This document shows positions 42,570 to 52,777 of a DNA stretch of 64,000 nucleotides, piece by piece. The number at the start of each line of letters is the position of its first letter. Position 1 is the first letter of the stretch. The DNA is from Hippopus hippopus (Eukaryota; Mollusca; Bivalvia; Cardiida; Cardiidae), in NCBI GenBank assembly GCA_946811185.2, contig OX328099.1, forward strand, positions 70,870,714 to 70,934,713, given 5' to 3'. The translations under genes were made by a program, and so were the position numbers. A model generated the notes under the pieces. It had not been told where the DNA came from, ran no database searches, and saw only the letters and a program-made list of their open reading frames with translations.

Positions 42570-43078
42570 TATTTTACCTCTACACCATGGACACGGTGAC
42601 AAGATCAGTTTATTATACAAAAATATTAAACATTTGAACTACATTTAGGAGCGACAAATATCAGAAAACCAAACACTGTCATGGAAACAGTAGTACTGAC
42701 AAGTTAAAGCAGTTTCATAATATACTAAGCGTTGTTATTGAGACACTTGTATATAGACAAACAATTGGACACCGAAAGATGAACTGCAAAAGTAGAGTTA
42801 GTGCACGCTGGGTTCCATGGTTATTAAAGGATTATGAGATGGAGTGACGAGTCACGTCGTCAAGTTGCATACGTTGAAAAAAACTAACATTGCGAAGTCA
42901 TTTGAAATTTTGACTAATGGCACTTTGTTGTACAAGGCATCGACCAACTGCATGTAAATTACTCATTAAGTTGTATATTTTTGAGTGCAATTTTAAATAC
43001 TGCTAACAGTGATATCAAAATATATACTAATAAACTTTCAGACAAATCCAATGATTTAAGTTAAATTCTTCACTTCAG
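42570..43078. other. Intron 2 DNA, nothing recognised
   Basis: No repeat or coding signal seen. Confidence 0.5.
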
Positions 43079-43079
43079 G

Positions 43080-43295
43080 ATAGCTAGCCCCTTGTACAAC
43101 CCTGAAGAAGAAGGCTTTTGAAAGCATTGTTGGAAAGAAGAAAATGCTGGTAATCAGCATTTTCCTCTTTTCCCACAATGGTTTCTTTCTACTCAAAAAC
43201 AAATTCTATCATTTAAGCCACACTGAAATTATTGTCTTCAAATGCTTTCAATTTTAATGAGTCTTACATCTTGTTGTTTGGTTAATAGTGAAACA
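43080..43295 (-). repeat. M1 MITE, borders decayed
   Basis: CAACCCTGAAGAAGAAGGC, loop GGTAATC, A terminus TTGTTTGGTTAATAGTG. Confidence 0.7.
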
Positions 43296-43554
43296 AATAA
43301 TGAAAGATAGCTATTGCCCAAAATACTTATATATACTACTAACAATTTGATAGGGATCATTCAGATGTTTCAATATGGGTGTGTCTTACGGCAATACAGT
43401 TTTGCATTAAAAACATCCATTTCCACAGGTGGTTTATTTTATCAGTGTGCCAATATAATATATTGAAAAACCATAACTGATGCATGCAACACATAGATAT
43501 TGGTTTAATCTTATATGGTAATCCCTAGCAAATTTTGAGTAGTATATACAATTG

Positions 43555-43820
43555 AAATGAGCCATGCTCTGGTAAGAAAGGATTTTACCTCATCTCCATG
43601 ATGCATTATACCAAGCAAGTCAGTCACATAAATATAGATCCTTGAAAAAACCTTTTTGTCTTACACACAACTGCATCATGAGGTAGTATGGTCTTTTAAC
43701 ATGCAGAGAATTTATAGAAAGAAAAAAAGTTTTGACTCATGTAAGCTTACACAGACTGTGCAAGCTGACATGGATTAGCTGTCTGCAATTGCATTTAGCC
43801 CCTTTTCACAGAGCATGGCC
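43555..43820 (-). repeat. M2 MITE
   Basis: GAGCCATGCTCTGGTAAG to CTTTTCACAGAGCATGGCC. It lies 33 bases from exon 2. Confidence 0.8.
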
Positions 43821-43852
43821 TGTATAGTTCCGCTTGTACTTAGAATACTTAC

Positions 43853-43946
43853 ATGATGGAGATAGCTCTGCTATCTTTTCTAATCACATTTGCAATGTCG
43901 TCATATTCTTCCTCTTCCAATTCTTCAAAACCATTCTTGGCCGTTT
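43853..43946 (-). CDS. FYB1-like: FYB1/ADAP-like adaptor, exon 2 (YDDI motif)
   Basis: 94 bases, acceptor TTTACTTACAG, donor AT|GTAAGT. After two carried-in bases it encodes TAKNGFEELEEEEYDDI then ANVIRKDSRAISI. EEEYDDI is the first of two acidic YDD(I/V) tyrosine motifs. Its incoming phase fits the tentative start exon at 62367-62379, but other upstream exons could exist in the 18-kb intron. Confidence 0.76.
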
Positions 43947-44000
43947 CTGTAAGTAAAGAGAAAGTGTTTAGCTGGATGGCAGTTTGCAGGATGAGCTTTT

Positions 44001-44208
44001 TTAACCCTTTACCACACAATCACAAGTTTTATGGGTCGTGAGGAAAAAAAAATCTTTTGAAAACAATGTAGAAAAAGGAGAAAATGCTGGTAACCAGCAT
44101 TTTCTCCTTTTTCCACAATGTTTTCTTCCAAATCAGCCTGTTAATTTGTCCCCTGCAAAGACTTCGAATTTGGGTAAGTCTTAAAATTTTTAAAATGGTG
44201 AAGAGTTA
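44001..44208 (-). repeat. M1 MITE
   Basis: TTAACCCTTTACCACACAAT start; palindrome AGAAAAAGGAG facing CTCCTTTTTCCAC; right border lost. Confidence 0.75.
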
Positions 44209-44271
44209 TAAGAACAACCAGAAAGGAGAATAACAAAAAACAAAGACAGATAACTCAGGGAGGAATGTCTA

Positions 44272-44346
44272 AGACTTCCCCCCAACACAACCATGAATTC
44301 TCACGACCTTGAGAAAGAAAAGATGTTTTAAAACATTGTGGAAATA
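44272..44346 (-). repeat. M1 B-arm remnant
   Basis: CACAACCATGAATTCTCACG to AAACATTGTGGAAATAG. Confidence 0.5.
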
Positions 44347-44874
44347 GAAGCCTAGGCGTTCTAAGCATTATCTAGGGTTCTGTAACTTAGTGTTGAAGAT
44401 CAACAATTTTGGGAGCATAAATCTACAAATAAATGAGCCATGCTCTGTGACAAGGGGACTTAATGCATCTGCAAAAATATTCGAGCCAGGGCAGCTGGCG
44501 CAATGAGAGAAAGCTGACCTTTGCCAAACCTGTTTACTAATGGTCAATTTTCTGCTTGTGAAAGGACCATTCTACCTCATAATTCAGTTGGTTTTAGACA
44601 ATATGGATTTTCTGGATCCATAGTGATGTGATGACTTACATATACAGTAAAATCTCGATAATATGAAGCCCCAAGGGGACAAGCAAAATATTCAAATTAT
44701 CGCGGTTTTCGAATTATCTAAAATATCCATGGAAAACATTAATTCCATTCAGGATCGGCAAGTAAAGTGAACATCTACGACCCCCGATCAATAAAACAGA
44801 GTTTTTGTTTCCTGTTTTCATAATATTCGAAGAATATCATATCGAAAGGGTTATTTTCTCTAAATACAGCGGAT

Positions 44875-45205
44875 CTGACCACAGGAATTTGACATTCTAT
44901 AATGAAAAAATATGATTAAATAAGAAAAAAATATTCCCATATATATAAAGAAACACAAGGAATGCAATGCCTCAATTACCGGCGACAAGACAATAATGCC
45001 CTACCCACCCAAAAGCACCAACGAAACGAAGAGTGATCACAATTTCCTTTACCCTACTAACAGATAACACCAAAATGTACCTATGACATTCAGCGATCCA
45101 TAAGTAGACACCTTTTCACCGGAGATACCCGTCACTTTTTACAGCTTTTTTGACAATTACAAGCCATCGAGGAGGCCAATCGCTGACGTCACTATTTTTT
45201 AAGGC
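44875..45205. repeat. Long subterminal inverted repeat of the pogo-like element, left
   Basis: Pairs with 48637-48965. Shared runs include ACAGGAATTTGACATTCTA, CACAAGGAATGCAA, CGATCCATAAGTAGACACC, CAATTACAAGCCATCGA and TGACGTCA. Confidence 0.88.
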
Positions 45206-45730
45206 CTGCAGAAAATATTACTTTCGTTTTCATATTTATTTTCGTTTTAAAATATATTTATGTACATCGCATGATACTACATATTTTTCTAGTGGTAACT
45301 AGCAAAAATGTTTGTCGGTGTTCTTTTTTAAAGAAGGATATTTTACTTGTATGAATAGGGAAAAACCCATCAGGGGACGTAACTCTTTTGACATTAGCCT
45401 TATTTTACTGATCATTTTTCGTGAAGCACGGAAATGAAACTATCAACAAATTAACAAACAATCCATGGTTTTCACGACCATTAGGAAGAAGCCTTTAGAA
45501 AACATAGTCTTTTCTACTCTATCACGGGGGCCTTAGGGGCCGGGAATATTCTGGCTCATTTTTCGAGTGGGGCCCGAGAATACACGTATCGTCCGCTCAT
45601 GTATTTCGACGATCATGTATTTCGACGACATATTTGTTTTGACCTCGTTTTCGTATATTTACCACGAGCCGATGACGTCATCGCGCACTTAACCAACGCT
45701 AAACACGGAAACTTTCGCCGAGAGAAAAAA
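45206..45730. other. pogo-like element, region upstream of the transposase
   Basis: Contains an M1 remnant at 45457-45525 (AACAAACAATCCATGG, GAAGAAGCCTTTAGAAAAC) carried inside the element, and otherwise no repeat. The start codon follows GAGAGAAAAAA. Confidence 0.6.
45672..45681. promoter_or_regulatory. CRE-like palindrome ATGACGTCAT upstream of the transposase
   Basis: A perfect ten-base palindrome containing TGACGTCA, about 50 bases before the transposase start codon. The same eight bases occur in both long inverted repeats (45184-45191, 48643-48650). A role in transcription is inferred from the CREB/ATF consensus only. Confidence 0.4.
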
Positions 45731-45754
45731 ATGTGGAAAATAAGAGATAAAAAG
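45731..45754 (+). CDS. pogo-like transposase, exon 1
   Basis: MWKIRDKK followed by donor AAG|GTAAAA, phase 0. It is basic, as is usual before a Psq HTH. This start is chosen because it splices in frame to exon 2 at 46088. The next Met downstream in exon 2 (46127) would truncate the HTH by 14 residues. Confidence 0.65.
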
Positions 45755-46087
45755 GTAAAAACTTCTTATTACAAATAAAAATTAGTCATTTTTCATTAAA
45801 AACATAATGCACATTTTTCTAGCTTCAAAAAGAGCATTTTTCTTGAGAAAAAACAAAAAGAAAAAAATCGATGACATGTCGTCTGGTAGGCCGGACCTCT
45901 ATTTATAAAAATCACATGACAATCATGTGACTTTGATATGCTACATTATATATCTCGACCGTTTTGTAATATGTACGCGTTATATATAATTGTGTGAGCT
46001 GCAAAGGTAACGAACATTACACTGAGCACTTCATACAATTTAAACATAATTTGAATTTGCCCATATGACTTTTATTCATTTTTTCAG

Positions 46088-46347
46088 TATTCAAAAAATA
46101 ACTATAGACTTTATTCACCCACATCCATGACTGCTGCCTTTATGAAAGTGAAAGAAACTGGTGCAGCGATCCTGACCACTGCTAGGGAGTTTGGTGTTCC
46201 TGAGGCATCCTTGAGACATAAGCTTAGTGGGAGAGTAAACCCTGAGGCAGTTAGATCAGGACCACCCCCACTTTTTTCGCAGGAGGAGGAAGCACATTTG
46301 GCAGCCCACCTGAAATTCATGGCATCTGTCGGATATGGTTATAGCAG
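46088..46347 (+). CDS. pogo-like transposase, exon 2 (Psq/CENP-B-type HTH)
   Basis: Acceptor TTTTTTCAG, donor AGCAG|GTATTC. Residues 9-94 of the joined protein: YSKNNYRLYSPTSMTAAF, then a helix-turn-helix AAILTTAREFGVPEASLR, then HKLSG. (N)YR-YS-(x)M-A...AREFGVP--SLR-(K/R)LSG is the Pipsqueak/CENP-B N-terminal DNA-binding signature of pogo-family transposases, which bind the terminal repeats. Two bases carry into exon 3. Confidence 0.85.
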
Positions 46348-46629
46348 GTATTCAGACTTGTATTATTTTCCTTGAAAGTGCATTCTAAACCATTAAGTAC
46401 CAAACAAGCAAGAAACACAATTTTCTTTCTATAATACATTTTTATTCGATTATTTATGTAAATTATATGCCCTTTGAAAACATCATGGGAACATTATGAA
46501 CTGAATTTGATTAGCAAATTTTCCATTACCATGAAAAAATGGTAAAGGAAAATTTTCTAACTCCAAGTGTTTTTTCTTCTGTGCAATGGTTTTAAACATT
46601 TGAGAATAAACTTCATGGTTATTTTTCAG

Positions 46630-48202
46630 GTCAGAAGTACTTAACATGGCCCATGAGTATGCTGTGTGCCTTGGTCACAGGGACAATGAACATCCACTCA
46701 GTTTTCAGTGGTACACAGACTTCATGAAGAGATGGCCAGATCTTAAAGTCTTGAAACCAAGGGGTTTAGAGATGCAGAGAGCAAAAGCTACAACTATTGA
46801 TTGTGTTACAAATTATTATACTGAACTTGATAAAATTTTGACCAAGTATGATCTCAAGCACAAACCAGAGTGCATTTACAATGTGGATGAGAAGGGTTTG
46901 TCCACAATGCATAAACCACCGTCTATTGTTGCTGCTGTTGGCTGCAAGCCACCAGCAGTTTTGTCCAGCTCACGTGTTCTTGTTACAGTTATTGGATGTG
47001 GAAATGCCCTCGGCTATTCTGTACCACCCTTTTTTGTTTTTCCCGGTATGAGAATGCGTCAAGAGCTGCTAGATGGTAAGACTCCAGGTGCTGATGGAGA
47101 TGTAACAGAGTCTGGCTGGAGCAACAGCGAAATATTTAAAAAGTATCTGGAAACCCATCTTATAAAATATCTGCCTGAAAGAAGTGTTGACCGCCCTGTT
47201 TTATTATTGTATGATGGTCACAAGTCTCATGTCAGTCTTTCTCTAATTGATTGGGCCAAGAAAGAAAACATCATTCTTTTTGTTTTACCAGCTCACACCA
47301 GTCACGTTTTGCAGCCAATGGATGTGGCTTGTTTTGGCCCGTTTGAAAAAATATACAACGGAATGTCTCACAAGTTCATGAGGGAACATTGTGGTCAGTC
47401 AATTACACGGTATAATGTCTGCTCCATTGCATGCCCAGCATATGCAAAGGCATTATCTCCTGAAAATCTCCAGTCGGCTTTCAGGAGGTGTGGAATCTAT
47501 CCATACAACCCGAATGCTGTGGATCAAACCAATTTCAAGCCGTCTGAAGTATTGCAGCAAAGTGAGCAGCCACCCTCTACCAAAACTCATTCGTCCGTAA
47601 TTTCAAAACCTAGTTCAAAATCTCCTGCTTTGCCAGATTCTCAAACTCCACCTCTTTCAAAAGTCATGAATGATCCTGTTTGCAATTTTTTCAGCCTGAA
47701 GGAAAAAACAATTAATGAGAAGAAAACACAAACTAAAAAAAGGAAGTACCTTAGCAGCATAATCAGTGGTAAAGCATTGACAGAGAATGACATGGTCTGC
47801 AAAATACATGAACATATTTCAAAGAAAGCAAAACCAGTACAAAAAAAGACAACCAAAACGATTAATACTAAAAAAAATATCAGAAAAAATACAAATTTGC
47901 CCAGTGAGCCACAACCAGGTCCATCTGGTTTGTCCAAAGAAAGCAAAAAAAGGTCTAACCTTGTACACTTGGAGGAGTCCAGTTCTTGTCCGACTTCATC
48001 TGGAGATGAAAGTGACAAATGTTGTGTTTGTGGCAAATTCACTCCAGATGAAGTCCGTCAAAGTGTGTCCCTAATTTTTACAAAATGGGTGGCCTGTGAT
48101 AGAAATGGTTGTGACCACTGGGTACATTTAAACTGCTCAAAAGTCACTGTGATTAGAAGAGGTGACAAGTTCTACTGTCCTCACTGTTCAACTGAAGAGT
48201 AA
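46630..48202 (+). CDS. pogo-like transposase, exon 3 (DDE catalytic core and PHD finger)
   Basis: Acceptor TTATTTTTCAG at 46629. Joining the three exons gives 618 residues without a stop. The catalytic triad is visible as YNVDEKG (Asp about 181), LLLYDGHKSH (Asp about 290) and HVLQPMDVACFGPF (Asp about 326), the pogo/Tigger DDE_1 pattern. Residues about 400-550 are a Lys/Ser-rich linker with nuclear-localisation-like KKRK and KKTTKTINTKKNIRK. Residues 558-618 form a PHD finger (CCVCGKF, CDRNGCDHWVHLNC, FYCPHC; C4HC3), which in other proteins reads histone H3 tails. AATAAA follows the stop at 48250. No broken codons: it may be active. Confidence 0.93.
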
Positions 48203-48249
48203 AATGAATCAATATGTAAACTTTTCTATTTCAGACGACCATACATACC

Positions 48250-48255
48250 AATAAA
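48250..48255 (+). terminator. Polyadenylation signal AATAAA of the transposase gene
   Basis: 48 bases after the TAA stop at 48200-48202, in an AT-rich context. Confidence 0.5.
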
Positions 48256-48636
48256 TATATATTTCCATGTTAAAATGGGTATTTATTAATATCTGTGTGT
48301 AGAAAACTTTTAATCCCATTGTAAAATATAATAGGCGTACTACTTACACCCCAGTGATGCTATTTCATGCCGACCAAAGAAATTCGTCGAAATACATGAG
48401 CGTCAAAAATATGGCTGCTCCCCCTTGACTTTTTGTTTACATGTCGATCTTCGCTGGTAAGTATGATCTTTTGAATCTCAATGGTGAAATAACTTGAGTA
48501 TGGTCTGAAATCGTCGTTTTGTATAAAAGAATTGAAGTTTCCTTCTCGTAAGCTAAACGCTGTAGGTTCTTTGCTTAAGGTCGTCGAAACCCATGTCTCC
48601 GGGCTACCCCTCAGCCACAACATTTACTGCGGGCAT

Positions 48637-48965
48637 AATGTAGTGACGTCAGCGAATGGCCTTTTCGATGGCTTGTAATTGTCAAAAAAGCTGTAAAAAG
48701 TTACGGGTATCTCCGGTGAAAAGGTGTCTACTTATGGATCGCTGAATGTCGTAGGTACATTTTGGTGTTATCTGTTAGTAGGGTAAAGGAAATTGTGATC
48801 ACTCTTCGTTTCGTTGGTGCTTTTGGGTGGGTAGGGCATTTTTGTGTTGTCGCCGGTAATCGAGGCGTTGCATTCCTTGTGTTTCTTTATTTATAGGGGA
48901 GTGGTTTTTTTTTCTTACTTAATCAAATTTTTCATAATAGAATGTCAAATTCCTGTGATCTGACC
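48637..48965. repeat. Long subterminal inverted repeat of the pogo-like element, right
   Basis: Reverse complement of 44875-45205 with scattered substitutions and small indels (for example TTACGGGTATCTCCGG against CCGGAGATACCCGTC). Confidence 0.88.
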
Positions 48966-49880
48966 ATATGAGTTCTTGGAAATAGGTCACGTTAAAATTC
49001 CTTTCATTCTGTAAGGTATTGGAAAGGTTGGTGCTCTAGTTTTTCTTTCAAATTCGTAAAATTTGCGCTGTTGTATTCGCCCCCATTACCTGTCACCCCA
49101 CGGGAAAGAAAGCGCATTATTAATTTTTTGACCTAAGAAAACAGCAGAAGGTAGGATATAATATGGAATCAAAAATATTTAGGCCTACACGTATATGGAT
49201 TTAAATTCCACGGACACCGATGTTTCAATGAAATATCTTTGAATATCGCGATTTGAAAAGTGTTGAAAACGATCGAAGAACGAAGGCGGGAAAACCCGAT
49301 GCTAAAAATAGATAGACACGAAAAATGATTAAAAAATGAGACATCCTCCAATCACGAACGCTTTAAACTGTCTTTTTAGCGTCAAGAATGACTTTGAACA
49401 TGTGATGTACGCACATATGGCAAAAAAATGAAGTCGGGGATAAAATCAGGAATGAAACACTCGGGTGATTTTATAGAATGAAATATCAAACAAAATAATC
49501 GAAGGAGGGGGTTGTAGAAGCAAACATGTCACACTTAACATAATTAACCTCTTATTATCAAATCAAAGTCAACTCCTTTTCAAAATCGTAGTATTATACT
49601 GTAGTATGAATCTCTGGTAGTAATTGTCATAGATTGTAAAACTTACACTACACCATAGACGGGCCGACGCCAAAAATTCCTTTGCTAGGAAAGGTGTGAA
49701 AACAATTAATTGAGATGTGAGAAAATCATGTGTTCGAATTAACAATCAATTTAAAGAGACAAATTGATGACAGGGACCAACACATGTGTTCGAATTTTCA
49801 GATTATGGAGACTCAAAATTAGCGTTCTATTTTTGGTGCTATATAGTGGAGTTTTTGCCGGGACTATGGAAATTCCTCAA
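48966..49880. other. pogo-like element, 3' spacer
   Basis: No left-side counterpart by eye and no supported gene. A 149-codon plus-strand frame from 49764 runs across the transposon end into M2, so it is fortuitous. Confidence 0.5.
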
Positions 49881-50145
49881 AAAATACGGGGTCCTCGAAT
49901 GTTCGAGATTGGAAATATCGAGGTTTTACTGTATAGTGAACTACTGAGATGCATTAAACCCCCTTTTGCCAGAGCATGGTCTATTTTTCTATTTTTAATA
50001 CTTTTTTTAACCTTTTCTTGGTCAGAATCATGTGGACTTAATCACATGCTTGCTCACTTACACCAGGGATCTTATATACGATCCCTGCTTACACACAGCT
50101 ATGCACATGGTAATGAGTTTAGGATATGCAGAAAAACAACAGTAT

Positions 50146-50375
50146 TCAACTCTTTACCAAACGACAAAATTTCAGACTGGTCCAAATATAAATCATTTAC
50201 AAAAAACAAATAAAATAATTCTCCTTTCATGGGATGTTTATAAGAAACGGTAGAAAACATTGTGCAAAAAGGAGAAAATGCTGGTTACCAGCATTTTCTC
50301 CTTTTTGCACCATGTTTTCAAATATCTTTTCACATCTAGGTTGTTGAAACTTGGGAAAGTGTGGTAAAAGGTTAA
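50146..50375 (+). repeat. M1 MITE with covarying palindrome arms
   Basis: Left arm TGTGCAAAAAGGAG, right arm CTCCTTTTTGCAC: two changes from the common GTGGGAAAAGGAG are mirrored exactly. Right TTAA present; left border TTCAA. Confidence 0.88.
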
Positions 50376-50633
50376 AGAATTCTTTCATACTGTTTACATT
50401 TCACTAAAATGTCTGCCAAAATCTTTCGTTTTTTTCACCTTGCTCTAGAGAAAGTTTTTTTTTTTTTATCCCCCTCCCCTTTTCAAAACAGGTGCAATTC
50501 AGTCTTTGATAAAAACCAATTTTTTTCTTTCTCAAAAAATGTGCATTTTTTACTCTTCAAAGATTTTCAATCAAACCTTGCCAGAGGCCAGAGGTTACAA
50601 CAAACATTTGTTTCTAATATTCTGCATATTATA

Positions 50634-50899
50634 TAAGCCATGCTCTGGCAAAAGGGGGCTTAATGCAGCTCTGTGTTCCATGCTACCAAACAAGTCATCA
50701 TATTATTGTGGATCCATAAGATCAATTTTCTTTAACAACCGACTGAATCATAAGGTACATTGAACCTTTGACATGCAGAAAACTGATAAAAAGCATAAAG
50801 TTTGGATTCACATCAGCCTGCGCAGACTGCGCTGGCTGACCTTGAATGAAACTTTTTTGCAGATGCATTAAGCAGCTTTTTCACACAGCAGGGCCCATA
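50634..50899 (-). repeat. M2 MITE
   Basis: AAGCCATGCTCTGGCAAAAG to TTTTTCACACAGCAGGGCCC. Confidence 0.78.
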
Positions 50900-50949
50900 T
50901 GTAACGTAATCTTTAATTTTCAATAAAAAAAAAGCTGAGGTAAAAAGGT

Positions 50950-51176
50950 TAACCCTTTACCCAACGACAACATTCTGGACTGGTCCATACCGAAAGCATT
51001 TGTAGACAACTATTCAAAATGTAGCTCACTTTATGGATTTTGTCTGTGAAAGGATAGAAAACATTATGGGAGAAGGAGAAAATGCTGATAACCAGCATTT
51101 TCTCCTTTACCCACAATGTTTTCTTATGCTTTCTACCTTGGGGGTTGTCAAAACATGGGACTGTTTGGTAAAGGGA
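50950..51176 (+). repeat. M1 MITE
   Basis: TTAACCCTTTACCCAACGAC start, loop GATAACC, end CTGTTTGGTAAAGGG. Confidence 0.8.
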
Positions 51177-51479
51177 AAGGCTTATCAGATTCAGAAACAA
51201 GTGCTCCATTTTGTAACCTTTTATCAAGTGGAATATCATGCTGATAGCAAAAACTGTAACAGAAAAATTCTTTCTTTTTTTATCCTTAAAAACAAAAATA
51301 ACTTTGAAAAGAATACACATGAAAATTAATACCATAAATATGAAAACACTGTGGCAAAAGGAGAATTGCTCCTTGCAAGAAATTCAACAGTGGTCTGATT
51401 CATTTTTTTTAAGTAGAAAATGACAATATTCTTACAATGTCATAAATTAATCTAATCAGATTGATCACAATCTCTTGTA

Positions 51480-51612
51480 TCAACAACCTTTGAAGGCTTT
51501 TGAAAATATTGTGGGAAAAGGAGAAAATGCTGGTAACCAGTATCATCTCCTTTTCGAATAATTTTTTCTGTACTTCCAACAACAAATTTTGGTTTTTGAG
51601 TCACATACAGGT
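51480..51612 (-). repeat. M1 remnant
   Basis: Inner B arm (CCTTTGAAGGCTTTTG) and a palindrome with decayed right half; A arm cut at GAGTCACATAC. Confidence 0.6.
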
Positions 51613-51637
51613 CAATATTGCATATTTTCCCAGGCTC

Positions 51638-51844
51638 TTAATCCTTTCAGCTTCATAGACGGAAACATTGACCTTTGCAGACGGCATAGATCAAGATCAG
51701 ACTGCACAGAACGTTGATCTTTGATCTACACTGCCCACTTGTGTAGTCAAGCCTATACAATCAAAATCTTTGTAAGTTTCGATGGATTGTATTTAGAGTC
51801 ATCGAAAGAGGTCGAGTTTATTTATTTGGTGCTTAAAGAGTTAA
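51638..51844 (-). repeat. M3 MITE
   Basis: TTAATCCTTTCAGCTTC to TTTGGTGCTTAAAGAGTTAA; reverse of 1143-1355, with part of the hairpin loop lost. Confidence 0.8.
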
Positions 51845-52159
51845 GGACCAAGGATTTGAACTTAGAGAACATAAGTGTTCAAAGGCCAATTTAGGCATGA
51901 ATGTCAATACTGCACAGTTTTTCATGTTTTTGAGTACAAAAGATCTGACCTTAGAAGACATAAAGAGTACAAAGGCCAAGTTAGGCATGAGGGTCAGTTT
52001 CCCATGCTCGAGAGGGGGGCACTTATGCCTGTTTCTGTTTCCTTTCAAGTCACCATGGATTCATCTGATATATACAACAAAATAGGTTTTTCTGTGAAAG
52101 GCATAAGGAAACTTGGTAGTAAGATTCAGGAAAAATGTACAAAACTTGGATACCAGTGA
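51845..52159 (+). pseudogene. C2H2 zinc-finger fragment with frameshifts
   Basis: In one frame FRHECQYCTVFHVFEY then KRSDLRRHKEYKGQVRHEG, the linker and helix of a C2H2 finger (CxxC, then SDLRRH). An upstream finger helix (FELREHK) lies in another frame. The part after about 52040 (MDSSDIYNKIGFSVKGIRKL) is unrecognised and ends at a TGA at 52157-52159. The source gene is unknown. Confidence 0.5.
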
Positions 52160-52350
52160 TTAAACAGCTATCTGAAATGATTCTGAAAGAAGCACCATGT
52201 ATCTTAGTGCAGGGAAGTCAACTTTCTGCAACTTACTGTAGGTGATAGGTACAATATCAGTTAGGGGTGCCCTAGACCTTTCAGAAATCAAGGGGTTTCT
52301 TTTGGAAAATTTCTGGCTCTCTTACAGAACCCCACCTAGCACACACAAAA
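52160..52350. other. Short unassigned stretch
   Basis: Nothing recognised. Confidence 0.4.
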
Positions 52351-52351
52351 A

Positions 52352-52568
52352 AACCCTTTACTACACGTTCCGGTGTTTTAACGACCCTGAGGAAGGAGCC
52401 TTTTGAAAATATTGTGGGGAAAAAGATAAAATGCAGGTAATCAGCATTTTTTACCCTTTTCCCATCATGTTTTTTTTTACTCTTTTACAGACAAATTCCA
52501 TCATTTAAACCACTATTGATTTGTCATCTGCAAAGCAGCTTTCGATTTTGACAAGTTTTACATTTTGC
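52352..52568 (-). repeat. M1 MITE, borders decayed
   Basis: ACCCTTTACTACACGTTCC start; expanded centre GCAGGTAATCAGC; A terminus eroded. Confidence 0.7.
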
Positions 52569-52571
52569 CAA

Positions 52572-52777
52572 AATATCAAACTTGTCCAAACTGAAAGCAT
52601 TTGCACGCAAAAAATCAATTCTGGCTCTTATGCTGGGATTCATTTTTGGAATGGTAGAGAACATTGTGGGAAAAGGAGAAAATGCTGGTAACCAGCATTT
52701 TCTCCTTTTCCCACAATGTTTTCAAAATCCTTCCTCCTTAGGGTTGTTAAAACACTGGATTGTTTCATAAAGGCTTA
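52572..52777 (+). repeat. M1 MITE, A terminus lost
   Basis: Near-perfect palindrome with loop GGTAACC; end GGATTGTTTCATAAAGGCTTAA. Confidence 0.75.

Larger units (their letters stand above)
44645..49931 (+). mobile_element. pogo/Tigger-like DNA transposon, 5.3 kb, TA target duplication
   Basis: The ends are CAGTAAAATCTCGATA and its near-complement TATCGAGGTTTTACTG, flanked by TA (44643-44644, 49932-49933). A second, much longer inverted repeat lies inside (44875-45205 against 48637-48965). A three-exon transposase gene runs 45731-48202. CAGT ends, TA duplication and a DDD transposase with Psq-type HTH define the pogo group. It lies in antisense orientation to the host gene intron it occupies. 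Confidence 0.92.
44433..49985 (+). repeat. M2 MITE split by the pogo-like transposon
   Basis: Left piece 44433-44644 (GAGCCATGCTCTGTGACAAG to GTGATGACTTACATATA), right piece 49932-49985 (TATAGTGAACTACTGAGATGC to CCCTTTTGCCAGAGCATGG). Together they make a complete M2. Confidence 0.85.

Noticed and set aside
47641..48042. 133-codon minus-strand frame
   Set aside because: Antisense shadow of the transposase linker.
49764..50213. 149-codon frame across the right end of the pogo-like element
   Set aside because: It crosses the transposon border into M2 and M1, so it cannot be an inherited gene.
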